22,280 bases of DNA from Pseudomonadota bacterium (lineage in GTDB: Bacteria; Pseudomonadota; Gammaproteobacteria; Burkholderiales; Rhodocyclaceae), in assembly GCA_021811225.1 (NCBI GenBank), contig JAJZPJ010000019.1:1-22280 (forward strand). The letters run 5' to 3'. Of the stretch, positions 7,464 through 15,669 are shown piece by piece. The notes under the pieces were generated by a model. The model was not told the DNA's origin, searched no databases, and worked only from the letters and a program-made list of their open reading frames with translations. A program made the translations under genes and the position numbers. The number at the start of each line of letters is the position of its first letter. The first letter of the stretch is position 1.

Positions 7464-8341
7464 CACCTTCTGCTCTGGCCGGTGCCCTTCAGGTACTTGA
7501 AGAACTCGGAGCTGGGATCGAGCACCATCACGTCGCTCTTGTTCTTGAAGCTCTGGCGATAGGCTTCCAGGCTGCGATAGAAGGAGTAGAACTGCGGATT
7601 CTTGCCGAAGGCCTTGGCATAGATCTCGGTCGCCTTGGCGTCGCCCTCGCCCTTGATGCGCTGGGCGTCGCGGTAGGCGTCGGCGATGATCACCTCGCGC
7701 TGCCGGTCGGCGTCGGCCTTGATCTTCTCGGCCTGGGCGGCGCCGTCCGAGCGCAACTGGTTGGCGACGCGCTTTCTCTCCGTCTCCATGCGCCGGTACA
7801 CCGATTCGCTCACTTCCTGGGGATAATCGACCCGCTTCAGGCGCACGTCGACGATCTGCACGCCGATCGAGCGGGCGTCGGCATCGGCCTTGGCGCGCAC
7901 GTCATCCATGATCTTCTCGCGCTCGCCGGCGACGACCTCCTGCACCGTGCGCTTGCCGAACTCCCCGCGCAGCAGGGCATTGACCGTCTGCGACAGGCGG
8001 ATATGGGCGCGGGTCTCGTCGCCCTGGACGGAAATGTAGTACTGCTTGACGTCGATGATGCGCCACTTGATGTAGGCATCGACCAGCATCGGCTTCTTTT
8101 CCGAGGTGATGAAGCGCTCGGGGTCGGGGGCATCGTAGGTGAGGATGCGGTTGTCGAAGAAGCGCACGTTCTGGATCAACGGCCACTTGAAGTTGAGCCC
8201 CGGCTTGGTGATGACGTCCTTGACCTCGCCGAATTGGAAAACGATGGCGTACTGGCGCTGATCGACGGTGAACATCGAACTTCCCAGGATCGCCAGGATC
8301 AACAGGACCGCTGCCGCGGCAAAGGGCAGGTTGCGGCGCAT
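7463..8341 (-). CDS. hflC: HflC, protease modulator (SPFH/prohibitin family)
   Basis: HflC pairs with HflK to form the large inner-membrane cage that surrounds and modulates the FtsH protease. The 292-residue protein has one N-terminal membrane helix (about 6-24, FAAAAVLLILAILGSSMF) followed by TVDQRQYAIVFQFGEV, the start of the SPFH band-7 domain, and then a long helical region rich in Ala, Glu, Lys and Arg (QAEKIKADADRQREVIIADA) expected to form the coiled-coil wall. The C-terminus has SEFFKYLKG, typical of HflC. It starts at the hflK stop as TGATG, so the two are probably made in equal amounts by coupling. Confidence 0.96.
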   Translation of the reverse strand: MRRNLPFAAAAVLLILAILGSSMFTVDQRQYAIVFQFGEVKDVITKPGLNFKWPLIQNVRFFDNRILTYDAPDPERFITSEKKPMLVDAYIKWRIIDVKQYYISVQGDETRAHIRLSQTVNALLRGEFGKRTVQEVVAGEREKIMDDVRAKADADARSIGVQIVDVRLKRVDYPQEVSESVYRRMETERKRVANQLRSDGAAQAEKIKADADRQREVIIADAYRDAQRIKGEGDAKATEIYAKAFGKNPQFYSFYRSLEAYRQSFKNKSDVMVLDPSSEFFKYLKGTGQSRR

Positions 8342-9600
8342 CAGCGGTCTCCCCGATCGCGGGAGCGCAACGCATCGCGCGAGCGCAATAGCGGGGCATC
8401 CGATCGATCCAGTTGCGGCGGCACCTCGCTCGGCAGCGCCGGCACCGGGCTCGCCGGCGCCGGCGTCGGCGCGGCGGCGGGAGCCGCGGCTGCCGCTGCC
8501 GGGGCGCCGGCGGCCTGCATCAGCTTGTCGAGCGGCAGGTAGAGCATGTTGTTGCCGCCCTTGGCGTCGATCATGATCTTGCTGGTATTGGAGAGAATCT
8601 GTTGCATGGTGTCGATATACATGCGGCTGCGCGTGACCGCGGGCGCCTTGTCGTACTGGGCCAGGATCTGCGTGAAGCGCGAGGCATCGCCCTCGGCATT
8701 GGCGATCACCCGGCTCTTGTAGCCGCTGGCCTCCTCCAGCAGGCGCGACGCCGTGCCGCGCGCTCTGGGCACCACGTCGTTGGCATAGGCCTGCCCCTCA
8801 TTGACCTGCCGATCGCGGTCCTGTCCGGCCTTGACCGCGTCGTCGAAGGCTGCCTGCACCTGCTCCGGCGGCTGCACGTTCTGCAGCGTCAGCCGGGAGA
8901 TATAAATTCCGGTCTTGTAGCGATCGAGAATATCCTGCATCAACTTGCTCGCCTGCGCCGCGACCTGCTCGCGTCCCTCGTAGAGGACGAAGTCCATCTT
9001 GCTCTTGCCCACCACTTCGCGCATCGCGGTCTCGGCCGCCTGCAGCACGGCATCGTCGGGGCTGCGGTTATTGAACAGATAGGCCTCGGGATCCTTGACG
9101 AACCACTGCACGGCGAACTCGATGCTGACGATGTTCTCGTCGTCGGTGAGCATCAGCGCTTCTTTCAGCACCGGATTCTTGGCCGAACCGCGGTAGCCGA
9201 CCTCGACCACGCGCACATCGCTGACGCGGACGACTTCGCTGCTCTGGATCGGATAGGGCAGACGCCAGTGCAGGCCCGGTTCGGTGGTCTGGGAATAGCG
9301 ACCGAAGGTGAGCACCACGCCGCGCTGGTTGGCTTCGACGATGTAGAAACCGCTGGCCAGCCAGACCGCCAGCAGCAACAGCAGCAACAGTCCGATGCCG
9401 CCGCTGAAGTGCCGCAGATTGAAGGGTGTCGACGGTCCGCCGCCGATGCCGCCGCCGCCCGATCCGCCGCCGCCCTTCTTGCCGAACAGGCCGGCCAGTC
9501 GGCGATTGACGTCGCGCCAAAGTTCTTCGAGGTCGGGCGGGCCGCCCCTGTTGCCACCGGGATCGGGCTTGTTGCCCCAACCGGGGTCATTTAGCGACAT
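8341..9600 (-). CDS. hflK: HflK, FtsH protease activity modulator (SPFH family)
   Basis: The 419-residue partner of HflC. Layout: a short N-terminal segment (MSLNDPGWGNKPD), a Gly-rich stretch near 43-55, one membrane helix (about 67-87, poly-Leu), the SPFH domain starting VEANQRGVVLTFGRY, a helical region with EGQAYANDVVPRARG, and an Ala/Pro-rich C-terminal tail ending in an Arg/Asp-rich segment. The MSLNDPGWGN start is the family one; a GTG six codons upstream is open but unlikely. Together with HflC it faces the periplasm and controls access of FtsH to membrane substrates. The start lies 45 bases after the hflX stop. The Ala/Pro tail is low-complexity and varies widely in the family. Confidence 0.96.
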   Translation of the reverse strand: MSLNDPGWGNKPDPGGNRGGPPDLEELWRDVNRRLAGLFGKKGGGGSGGGGIGGGPSTPFNLRHFSGGIGLLLLLLLAVWLASGFYIVEANQRGVVLTFGRYSQTTEPGLHWRLPYPIQSSEVVRVSDVRVVEVGYRGSAKNPVLKEALMLTDDENIVSIEFAVQWFVKDPEAYLFNNRSPDDAVLQAAETAMREVVGKSKMDFVLYEGREQVAAQASKLMQDILDRYKTGIYISRLTLQNVQPPEQVQAAFDDAVKAGQDRDRQVNEGQAYANDVVPRARGTASRLLEEASGYKSRVIANAEGDASRFTQILAQYDKAPAVTRSRMYIDTMQQILSNTSKIMIDAKGGNNMLYLPLDKLMQAAGAPAAAAAAPAAAPTPAPASPVPALPSEVPPQLDRSDAPLLRSRDALRSRDRGDR

Positions 9601-9645
9601 CAAGATACCTGCGATCACGGATCAGCTTTCAGGGTTAGGAGATTA

Positions 9646-10773
9646 TCAGGCGACGTCAGCGGCAACGACATCCGCCCGGGACCGTGCGGCGTGGGCCGCC
9701 TGACTCAGGGCGTCGCGCAGCAGATCGAGTCCGGCGCCGCTTTTCGCACTCAAGCGAACCCGCGAAATATTACCATACTCGTCGCGCTCCACTCCGGGCG
9801 CTGCGGCGGTGGCATCGATCTTGTTCCAGACGACGATCTGCGGCACGTCGGCGGCGCCGATCTCCGCCAGCACCTGGCCTACCGCAGCGATCTGCTGATC
9901 GCGATCGGGGCTGGAAGAATCGACCACGTGCAGCAGCAGATCGGCTCCCGCCGTCTCCTCCAGCGTGGCCTGAAAAGCGGCGACCAGGGCGTGGGGCAGA
10001 TCGCGGATGAAACCGACGGTGTCCGAGATCACGACCGGCCCGGCGTCGGCCAGGAACAGCCGGCGCGAGGTGGTGTCGAGCGTGGCGAAGAGCTGATCGG
10101 CGGCGTAGCTGCCCGCCTTGGTCAGGGCGTTGAACAGCGTCGATTTGCCGGCATTGGTGTAGCCGACCAGGGACACCGAGAGCAGCTCGCGCCGGGTCCG
10201 CGCCCGGCGCTGCACCGCGCGCTGGCGTTCGAGCTGCTTCAGACGCTCCTTCAGCAGCGCAACGCGCTTGCCGAGCAGCCGCCTGTCGGTTTCGAGCTGG
10301 GTCTCGCCGGGCCCGCGCAAGCCGATGCCGCCCTTCTGCCGCTCGAGGTGGGTCCAGCCGCGCACCAGGCGGGTGGATAGCCGCTGCAACTGGGCCAGTT
10401 CCACCTGCAGCTTGCCCTCGTGGCTCTTCGCGCGCAGGGCGAAGATGTCGAGGATCAGCGCCGGGCGATCGATGACGCGGCAGCCCAGCTCCTTTTCCAG
10501 GTTGCGCTGCTGGGCCGCGGAGAGCTCGTGGTTGAAGATGACCAGATCGGCCCCGTGGGCGCGGGCGGCAGCGGCGATTGCCGCCACCTTGCCCTTGCCG
10601 GCATAGGTCGCGGCATCGGGCGCCTGGCGCTTGCCTTGCACCAGTGCTTGCGCGCGGGCGCCGGCGCTGGCGGCGAGCAGCTCGAATTCGGATTGACGCT
10701 CGGCGGCGTCGCCGTCGCCGAAGTCCAGCTGCACCAGGATCGCGTTCTCGCCGCTGGCGGGACGCTCAAACAT
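9646..10773 (-). CDS. hflX: GTPase HflX
   Basis: HflX is a ribosome-associated GTPase that splits stalled or damaged 70S particles, notably in stress. The 375-residue protein has the N-terminal HflX domain (about 10-190) with the family motif GGIGLRGPGETQLETDRR at 148-165 and a Lys/Arg/Gln-rich coiled linker (170-197), then a G domain: G1 GYTNAGKST (204-212), G3 DTVGF (251-255), G4 NKID (317-320), G5 SAK (342-344). No C-terminal extension is obvious. It follows hfq by 42 bases, the standard hfq-hflX order in proteobacteria, and is followed by hflK. Confidence 0.96.
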   Translation of the reverse strand: MFERPASGENAILVQLDFGDGDAAERQSEFELLAASAGARAQALVQGKRQAPDAATYAGKGKVAAIAAAARAHGADLVIFNHELSAAQQRNLEKELGCRVIDRPALILDIFALRAKSHEGKLQVELAQLQRLSTRLVRGWTHLERQKGGIGLRGPGETQLETDRRLLGKRVALLKERLKQLERQRAVQRRARTRRELLSVSLVGYTNAGKSTLFNALTKAGSYAADQLFATLDTTSRRLFLADAGPVVISDTVGFIRDLPHALVAAFQATLEETAGADLLLHVVDSSSPDRDQQIAAVGQVLAEIGAADVPQIVVWNKIDATAAAPGVERDEYGNISRVRLSAKSGAGLDLLRDALSQAAHAARSRADVVAADVA

Positions 10774-10815
10774 GCCGGGGGTGGGCGCCGGAGGAAACGG
10801 ACTTCACCGCGGGCA

Positions 10816-11052
10816 TCAATCCTCGCCGCTGTCCTGGGTAAACGACACCGGGCGGGCGGGCACCACCGTGGAGATGGCGTGCTTGTAGACCATCTGCGTG
10901 ACCGTGTTCTTGAGCAGCACCACGTATTGATCGAAGGAATCGATGTGGCCTTGCAGCTTGATGCCATTGACCAGGTAGATCGAAACCGGAATATGCTCCT
11001 TGCGCAGCGTATTCAGAAACGGGTCTTGTAGAAGTTGCCCTTTATTGCTCAT
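10816..11052 (-). CDS. hfq: RNA chaperone Hfq
   Basis: The 78-residue protein is the Sm-like hexameric chaperone that pairs small RNAs with mRNA targets. The Sm1 motif (IPVSIYLVNGIKLQGHIDSFD) and the Sm2 motif YKHAISTVVP are intact, with the N-terminal QLLQDPFLN of the proximal face. The C-terminal tail is short and acidic (SFTQDSGED), shorter than in E. coli and usual for betaproteobacteria. The ATG follows an AGAGGA site. Upstream lies a 116-base gap after der, long enough for a separate promoter, which would let Hfq be made independently of the upstream genes. Confidence 0.98.
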   Translation of the reverse strand: MSNKGQLLQDPFLNTLRKEHIPVSIYLVNGIKLQGHIDSFDQYVVLLKNTVTQMVYKHAISTVVPARPVSFTQDSGED

Positions 11053-11065
11053 GGTGATCCTCTAT

Positions 11066-11093
11066 ATTCTGGTTCTTGAGAGACTAATGTAAA
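11066..11093 (-). promoter_or_regulatory. Candidate hfq promoter
   Basis: On the minus strand, TTTACA (11093-11088) and CAGAAT (11071-11066) are 16 bases apart, 5/6 and 4/6 matches to the sigma-70 boxes. Transcription would start about 7 bases beyond, leaving a very short leader in which the AGAGGA ribosome site sits near the 5' end. That shortness counts against it; a start further upstream is equally possible. Confidence 0.3.
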
Positions 11094-11168
11094 ACATTTT
11101 CGCTGACCGTACCACTCCACGCCCCGATTATCCGCGCTTTGACGTCGGCATTATCCGGTCATTCCGCC

Positions 11169-12491
11169 TCAGTCCTTGGCAAAAGGATTCTTCGAGGTCT
11201 TGAACTCGACGCGCAGCGGCGTGCCCTGCAACTGGAACTGCTCCATGAAGGTCCGCTCCAGGTAGCGGCGGTACGAATCCGGCACGTGTTCCAGGGCGTT
11301 GCCGTGAATCACGATGATCGGCGGGTTGCTGCCGCCCTGGTGGGCGTAGCGCAGCTTGGGCCGGAAGATGCCGTGGCGCGGCGGCGCCTGCCTGGCCAGC
11401 GCATCCTGCAGCGCGCGGGTCAGCTGCGGCGTGGGCAGCTTGGCCATGGCGGCGGCCCAGGCTTTGTCGACCGAAGCCATCAATCCATTCACGCCCTCGC
11501 CCTTCAGCGCCGAAACGTAGTGGACCCGGGCAAAGCCCAGGAAGTTCAGCTTGCGCTCGATATCCTGCTTGACCTGCTCGCGTCGATAGTCGTCCACCGC
11601 GTCCCATTTGTTGACCGCCAGCACCAAGGCCCGGCCCGCCTCGATGACGAAACCGGCGATGTGGGCGTCCTGGTCGGAGATGTCCTGGCTGGCGTCCACC
11701 ATCAGCACCACCACGTTGGACTGCTCGACCGCCTGCAGCGTCTTGATCACCGAGAACTTCTCGACGGTCTCGAACACCTTGCCGCGCCGGCGCAGCCCCG
11801 CGGTGTCGATCAGGGTGTAAGCGCGGCCGTTGCGCTCGAACGGCACCTCGATGGCGTCGCGCGTCGTGCCCGGCAGATCGAAGGCGATGACCCGCTCCTC
11901 GCCGAGCAGGGTATTGATCAGCGTGCTCTTGCCGACGTTCGGTCGTCCCGCCACCGCGACGCGCGGGCCCGCTCCTGGCTCCCCCTCTTCCGGCTCGTCC
12001 GGGAAGGGGGCCAGCGCTTCCTCGATCAGTTCGCGCACGCCTTCGCCGTGGGCCGAGGAGATCACCAGCGGCGTGCCGCAGCCCAGTTCATGAAATTCGG
12101 CGCCGAACACCGCACGATTCACGCCCTCGCCCTTGTTCACCACCAGGAGCAGCGGCCGACCGGTCTTTCTCAACCGGTCGGCGATGACCTTGTCCTGCGG
12201 CGTGACGCCGGCGCGGCCGTCGACCACGAACAGCAGCGTGTCGGCCTCGGCGATCGCCGCCTCGGCCTGACGCGCCATTTCGTGCATGATGCCGTCCTTC
12301 GCCTGCGGCTCGAAGCCGCCGGTATCGACGACCAGATAGGGCCTGCCGCCGACGCGGCCGTGACCGTAGTGCCGGTCGCGGGTCAGGCCCGGGATGTCGG
12401 CGACCAGCGCGTCGCGCGTCTTGGTGAGGCGATTGAACAGCGTCGATTTGCCGACATTCGGGCGGCCAACGATGACCAGAGTGGGCTTCAA
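11169..12491 (-). CDS. der: Ribosome biogenesis GTPase Der (EngA)
   Basis: Der has two tandem G domains and a C-terminal KH-like domain and acts in 50S subunit maturation. In this 440-residue protein G1 of domain 1 is GRPNVGKST (9-17) with DTGGF (56-60) and NKGE (119-122); domain 2 repeats GRPNVGKST (182-190), DTAGL and NKWD (294-297). The KH-like region ends in KTSKNPFAKD, as in relatives. The first domain carries Glu in place of Asp in NKxD, a change I recall as common in betaproteobacterial Der. The start is TTG at 12491, supported by a strong GGAGGAG at 12503-12497 five bases upstream; no ATG or GTG fits. bamB ends 12 bases upstream. Confidence 0.96.
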   Translation of the reverse strand: MKPTLVIVGRPNVGKSTLFNRLTKTRDALVADIPGLTRDRHYGHGRVGGRPYLVVDTGGFEPQAKDGIMHEMARQAEAAIAEADTLLFVVDGRAGVTPQDKVIADRLRKTGRPLLLVVNKGEGVNRAVFGAEFHELGCGTPLVISSAHGEGVRELIEEALAPFPDEPEEGEPGAGPRVAVAGRPNVGKSTLINTLLGEERVIAFDLPGTTRDAIEVPFERNGRAYTLIDTAGLRRRGKVFETVEKFSVIKTLQAVEQSNVVVLMVDASQDISDQDAHIAGFVIEAGRALVLAVNKWDAVDDYRREQVKQDIERKLNFLGFARVHYVSALKGEGVNGLMASVDKAWAAAMAKLPTPQLTRALQDALARQAPPRHGIFRPKLRYAHQGGSNPPIIVIHGNALEHVPDSYRRYLERTFMEQFQLQGTPLRVEFKTSKNPFAKD

Positions 12492-12503
12492 TGAGTCTCC
12501 TCC

Positions 12504-13652
12504 CTAGTGCGCCGACAAGGCGTACAAGTCGCCGCTGCGGGTCTGCACCACGAAGCTGCCGGCGCCACCCGCGCGTTGCGGATCGGCGCTGATGGCGCTG
12601 CCGTCGGTGGTGATGCGGGCGGCGAAAGCGCCGTCGTCGCGGCGCAGCAGGTGCACCACGCCTTGATAGTCGGCCACGGCAACGTATTTGCCCAGGGCGA
12701 GCGGCCGGGACAGATCGCGCCGCAGCAGCTTGTCCTGCTTCCACAGGCTGGCGCCGTTGCTTCTGTCTAATGCGAAGACCGCGCCATTGACATCGCTGAC
12801 ATAGACGGCCTTGTCATCCATGTCGAGACCGGCGCTGCTGGACATGTCGTGCGCCCAGAGCTGATTGCCGTTGGTCGTGTCGTAACAGGCGACCCGGCCC
12901 TGGTAGGCGACGGCGCAGACCTCGTGGCCATTGATCACCGGCAGGCTGGCGATGTCGGCGATGCGCTCGATCTCGGTCGCACCCTTGGGCTGCGCCACCG
13001 CGACTTCCCACAGCGCCGCGCCGTTGGCGCTGCTGACCGCGACCAGCTTGCCGCCGGGGAAACCCGCCAGCACCACCGGTCCGGCCAGCACGACGCCGAC
13101 GTTGCTGCGCAAGGACAGCGCCGGGGTGCTGCGCTGATAGACCCAGCGCTGCTTGCCGTCGGTGGCCTCGAAGCCGAACAGGCGGGCATCACCGCTGCGC
13201 ACCACCACCAGACCGTCGCCGACCGCCGGCGCCGCCAGCACTTCGGAGCTGACCTGCGCCCGCCAGACCGGCCTGCCGGTCTGCGCGTCGAAGGCCAGCA
13301 CCTCGCCCTTGGGTGTCCCGACCACGACCAGCTTGCCGTCGCTGCCGACGCCGCCGGAAATCATTTGGCCGACATTGATGCGCCACACCTGGCGACCTGC
13401 GTCGAAGCGCCCCAGCGTGCCGTCATGGGCGGCCGTATAGACGCTCGTCCCCACCACCGCAGGGGTGAACACATATTCGCCACTCGCGCCGATGCTCGCC
13501 TGCCAATCCACCGACAACTGCGCCGTCGCGGTAAACGGGGTCAGTTCGGCAGGCTTGAGCTGGGCATCGCCAGACGAGAAAGGATTGAGCTTGTTCAGCG
13601 TCGAACAGCCCGCGAGCAGGGACAGGAGAGCAATCAGGACGAGGCGCTTCAC
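12504..13652 (-). CDS. bamB: Outer membrane assembly lipoprotein BamB
   Basis: BamB is the beta-propeller lipoprotein of the BAM complex that inserts outer-membrane proteins. The 382-residue precursor has a lipoprotein signal with lipobox LLAGC (Cys16) followed by Ser, which favours sorting to the outer membrane. The body has repeated PQQ-like blades such as GTLGRFDAGRQVWRINVG, GEVLAFDAQTGRPVWRAQV and GRVACYDTTNGNQLWAHD. Start is GTG at 13652, overlapping the yfgM stop as GTGA, with GGAGGT (13663-13658) five bases upstream. It sits between yfgM and der, a conserved order. Confidence 0.95.
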   Translation of the reverse strand: MKRLVLIALLSLLAGCSTLNKLNPFSSGDAQLKPAELTPFTATAQLSVDWQASIGASGEYVFTPAVVGTSVYTAAHDGTLGRFDAGRQVWRINVGQMISGGVGSDGKLVVVGTPKGEVLAFDAQTGRPVWRAQVSSEVLAAPAVGDGLVVVRSGDARLFGFEATDGKQRWVYQRSTPALSLRSNVGVVLAGPVVLAGFPGGKLVAVSSANGAALWEVAVAQPKGATEIERIADIASLPVINGHEVCAVAYQGRVACYDTTNGNQLWAHDMSSSAGLDMDDKAVYVSDVNGAVFALDRSNGASLWKQDKLLRRDLSRPLALGKYVAVADYQGVVHLLRRDDGAFAARITTDGSAISADPQRAGGAGSFVVQTRSGDLYALSAH

Positions 13653-14311
13653 GATTGACCTCCGAGCGCATCGAGCTTGATCTGCAGCACTTGGCGATAT
13701 TGACTCGTGCTCTGGTCGGCGGCGCCCTTTTCGGCATCGAGCTTGGACAGCGCATTAGCATAAGCCGCCTGCGCAGCCGCGGTCTGGCCCTGGGCGGCGA
13801 GAATGTCGCCTCTCACTTCGGCATAGCGCGGCGCAAAGGGGGCGGCCGGCTCGGCCGCCAGTTGCTGCAGGGCGTCGCCGTAATCCTTCTCGTCCTCCAG
13901 CACGGTCGCCAGACGCAACCGCGCCAGATCGCGCAATTCCGGATCCTTGGCGTGCTTGGCGGCCCAGGCGAGTTGCAGCTTGGCCGTCTTGAAGTCGCCG
14001 CCGTCGGCCTGCACCTTGGCCGAGAGCAATGCGGCGAGGCCGGCGTAGGCGGTACCGGAGTACTTGTCGATCAGTTCGCCGGTCACCTCGTTCGTCCTCT
14101 GGGGATCATGGACCGCGGCCACCTGTTCCAGCAAGGCGTAGGCTGCTCCCGCCTGTGCCGCCTGCTTCCGCTGCCACCAGTTCCAGCCTTGCCAGGCGAG
14201 CATCGCCAGCGCCGCAGCGACGACGACCGCGGTCACCAGATTGCCGTGCTGCGCCCACCAGGTCTTCAGTTCTTCGAGTTGTTCCTGCTCTTCGAGGTCA
14301 TAGACCGCCAT
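13649..14311 (-). CDS. yfgM: YfgM family tetratricopeptide protein (ancillary SecYEG subunit)
   Basis: The 220-residue protein begins MAVYDLEEQEQLEELKTWW, the cytoplasmic start usual for this family, then has a single membrane helix (about 24-42, NLVTAVVVAAALAMLAW) and a periplasmic helical region built of TPR-like repeats (for example AYAGLAALLSAKVQADGG and RYAEVRGDILAAQGQTAAAQ). In E. coli YfgM joins PpiD at the SecYEG translocon and helps hand over secreted proteins; the same role is inferred here. The start at 14311 lies 14 bases inside the end of hisS, with GGGGA just upstream; an in-frame extension of 15 codons is rejected because it lies in hisS and lacks the family start. Confidence 0.9.
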   Translation of the reverse strand: MAVYDLEEQEQLEELKTWWAQHGNLVTAVVVAAALAMLAWQGWNWWQRKQAAQAGAAYALLEQVAAVHDPQRTNEVTGELIDKYSGTAYAGLAALLSAKVQADGGDFKTAKLQLAWAAKHAKDPELRDLARLRLATVLEDEKDYGDALQQLAAEPAAPFAPRYAEVRGDILAAQGQTAAAQAAYANALSKLDAEKGAADQSTSQYRQVLQIKLDALGGQS

Positions 14312-15605
14312 GTTCGTCTTCCCCGTGAAATAGTAATTCGCCGATCGCCTCGGCAAGTTGGTCGAATGCCACGCGCTGCTGTTCCTGCTCCTTGCCGAAA
14401 CCGTCGCGCAGCGGCTTCAAGGAAACTTCATTCGCCGCCGCCTCGTCGGCGCCGATGATCGCCGCCAGCATCGCGCCGGAGGCGTCGGCGCGCTTCATCT
14501 GCGCCTTGAAACTGCCGCCGCCGCAATGCAACTGCACGGAGAAGCCGGCGTCGCGCAGCCCCTCGGCGACCCTGAAGGCGAAGCGCTGGGCCTGCTCGCC
14601 CTGGTGCACCACGTAGACGTCGGGCGCGATGCCGGCGGCGACGCCGCCCTGTTCCCGCCACAGTGCCAGCAGGCGTTCGATGCCGATGGCGAAGCCGCAG
14701 GCCGGCTGGGGCTTGCCGCCCAGTTGCGCGATCAATCCGTCGTAACGGCCGCCGGCGCAAACGGTGCCCTGGCTGCCCAGGCGATCGGTGACCCATTCGA
14801 AGACGGTCAGGTTGTAATAGTCGAGCCCGCGTACCAGCCGGGGATTGATGCGGTAGGGAATGCCGGCGTCCTTCAACAGCGCCTGAACGCCGGCGAAATG
14901 CGCGAGCGATTCCTCGCCCAGGTAGCCGATCAGCTTGGGCGCGGCTTCGACGATCTCCTGCAGCGCCGGATTCTTGGTGTCGAGGATGCGCAGCGGGTTG
15001 CTGTGCAGACGGCGCCTGGCGTCGGCATCGAGCATCTCGGCGTGCTCTTCGAGATAGGCGACCAGATCGGCGCGATGGCGGCTGCGCTCCTCGACCTGTC
15101 CCAGAGAATTGATCTCCAGCCGGATGTCGGTGAGGCCCAGGTCATCCCACAGACGCTGGCACATCAGGATATGTTCCGCGTCGATGTCCGGGCCGGCAAA
15201 GCCCAGCGCCTCCACCCCGACCTGATGGAACTGCCGGTAGCGTCCCTTCTGCGGCCGTTCATGGCGGAACATCGGTCCCTGGTAGTACAGCCGCTTCGGT
15301 CCGTCGTAGAGCAGGTTGTGCTGCAAGACGGCGCGAACGCAGCCCGCCGTGCCCTCCGGTCGCAAGGTCAGCTGTTCGCCGTTCAGGCTGTCGATGAAGG
15401 AGTACATCTCCTTCTCGACGATGTCGGTGGCGGTGCCGATGGCGCGGGCGAACAGCGGCGTCGGCTCGACCACGGGCAGGCGGATCGGCCGGTAGGCGTA
15501 AGCGCGCAGCCAATCGCGCACCAGATCGTCGAACTGCTCCAACTGCAAGGCTTCGTCGGGCAGGATGTCGTTCATGCCACGGATGGCTTGTATCGTCTGG
15601 CTCAT
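14298..15605 (-). CDS. hisS: Histidyl-tRNA synthetase
   Basis: The 435-residue class II synthetase charges tRNA-His. It starts MSQTIQAIRGMNDILPDE, with the conserved RGMND. Motif 2 is FRHERPQKGRYRQFHQ (113-128), the histidine-binding motifs are RGLDYY (259-264) and AGGRYDGL (284-291), and motif 3 is around CGFAIGIERLLAL (303-315). A C-terminal anticodon-binding domain begins near 328 (DVYVVHQGEQ). A start eight codons upstream (15629) is open, but the chosen ATG matches the family. Its 3' end overlaps yfgM by 14 bases. The 64-base gap after ispG shows no clear terminator, only a 6-base inverted repeat (CGTCAG/CTGACG). Confidence 0.97.
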   Translation of the reverse strand: MSQTIQAIRGMNDILPDEALQLEQFDDLVRDWLRAYAYRPIRLPVVEPTPLFARAIGTATDIVEKEMYSFIDSLNGEQLTLRPEGTAGCVRAVLQHNLLYDGPKRLYYQGPMFRHERPQKGRYRQFHQVGVEALGFAGPDIDAEHILMCQRLWDDLGLTDIRLEINSLGQVEERSRHRADLVAYLEEHAEMLDADARRRLHSNPLRILDTKNPALQEIVEAAPKLIGYLGEESLAHFAGVQALLKDAGIPYRINPRLVRGLDYYNLTVFEWVTDRLGSQGTVCAGGRYDGLIAQLGGKPQPACGFAIGIERLLALWREQGGVAAGIAPDVYVVHQGEQAQRFAFRVAEGLRDAGFSVQLHCGGGSFKAQMKRADASGAMLAAIIGADEAAANEVSLKPLRDGFGKEQEQQRVAFDQLAEAIGELLFHGEDEHGGL

Positions 15606-15669
15606 AGGATCGCGGGTAGCATCAAGCAAGGGCGTCAGGAAGCGGCTCCGAGCGCCTTGGCTGACGAAA

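Noticed and set aside
6133..7500. Plus-strand frame of 455 codons opposite hisZ and DUF2065
   Set aside because: Antisense shadow; composition is repetitive and the opposite strand holds clear genes with coupled starts.
11169..12491. Der G4 motif NKGE as a sign of a damaged GTPase
   Set aside because: Glu in place of Asp in the first G domain is, from memory, common in betaproteobacterial Der; all other G motifs are intact.
11139..12494. Plus-strand frame opposite der, plus similar frames opposite hisS (14358-15719) and ispG (15565-16983)
   Set aside because: All cover strongly conserved genes in full and show no motif, start signal or conserved fold of their own.
15606..15669. Attenuator or T-box-like leader for hisS
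   Set aside because: Only a 6-base inverted repeat with a long loop is present; there is no T run, no His-codon leader peptide and no T-box sequence.
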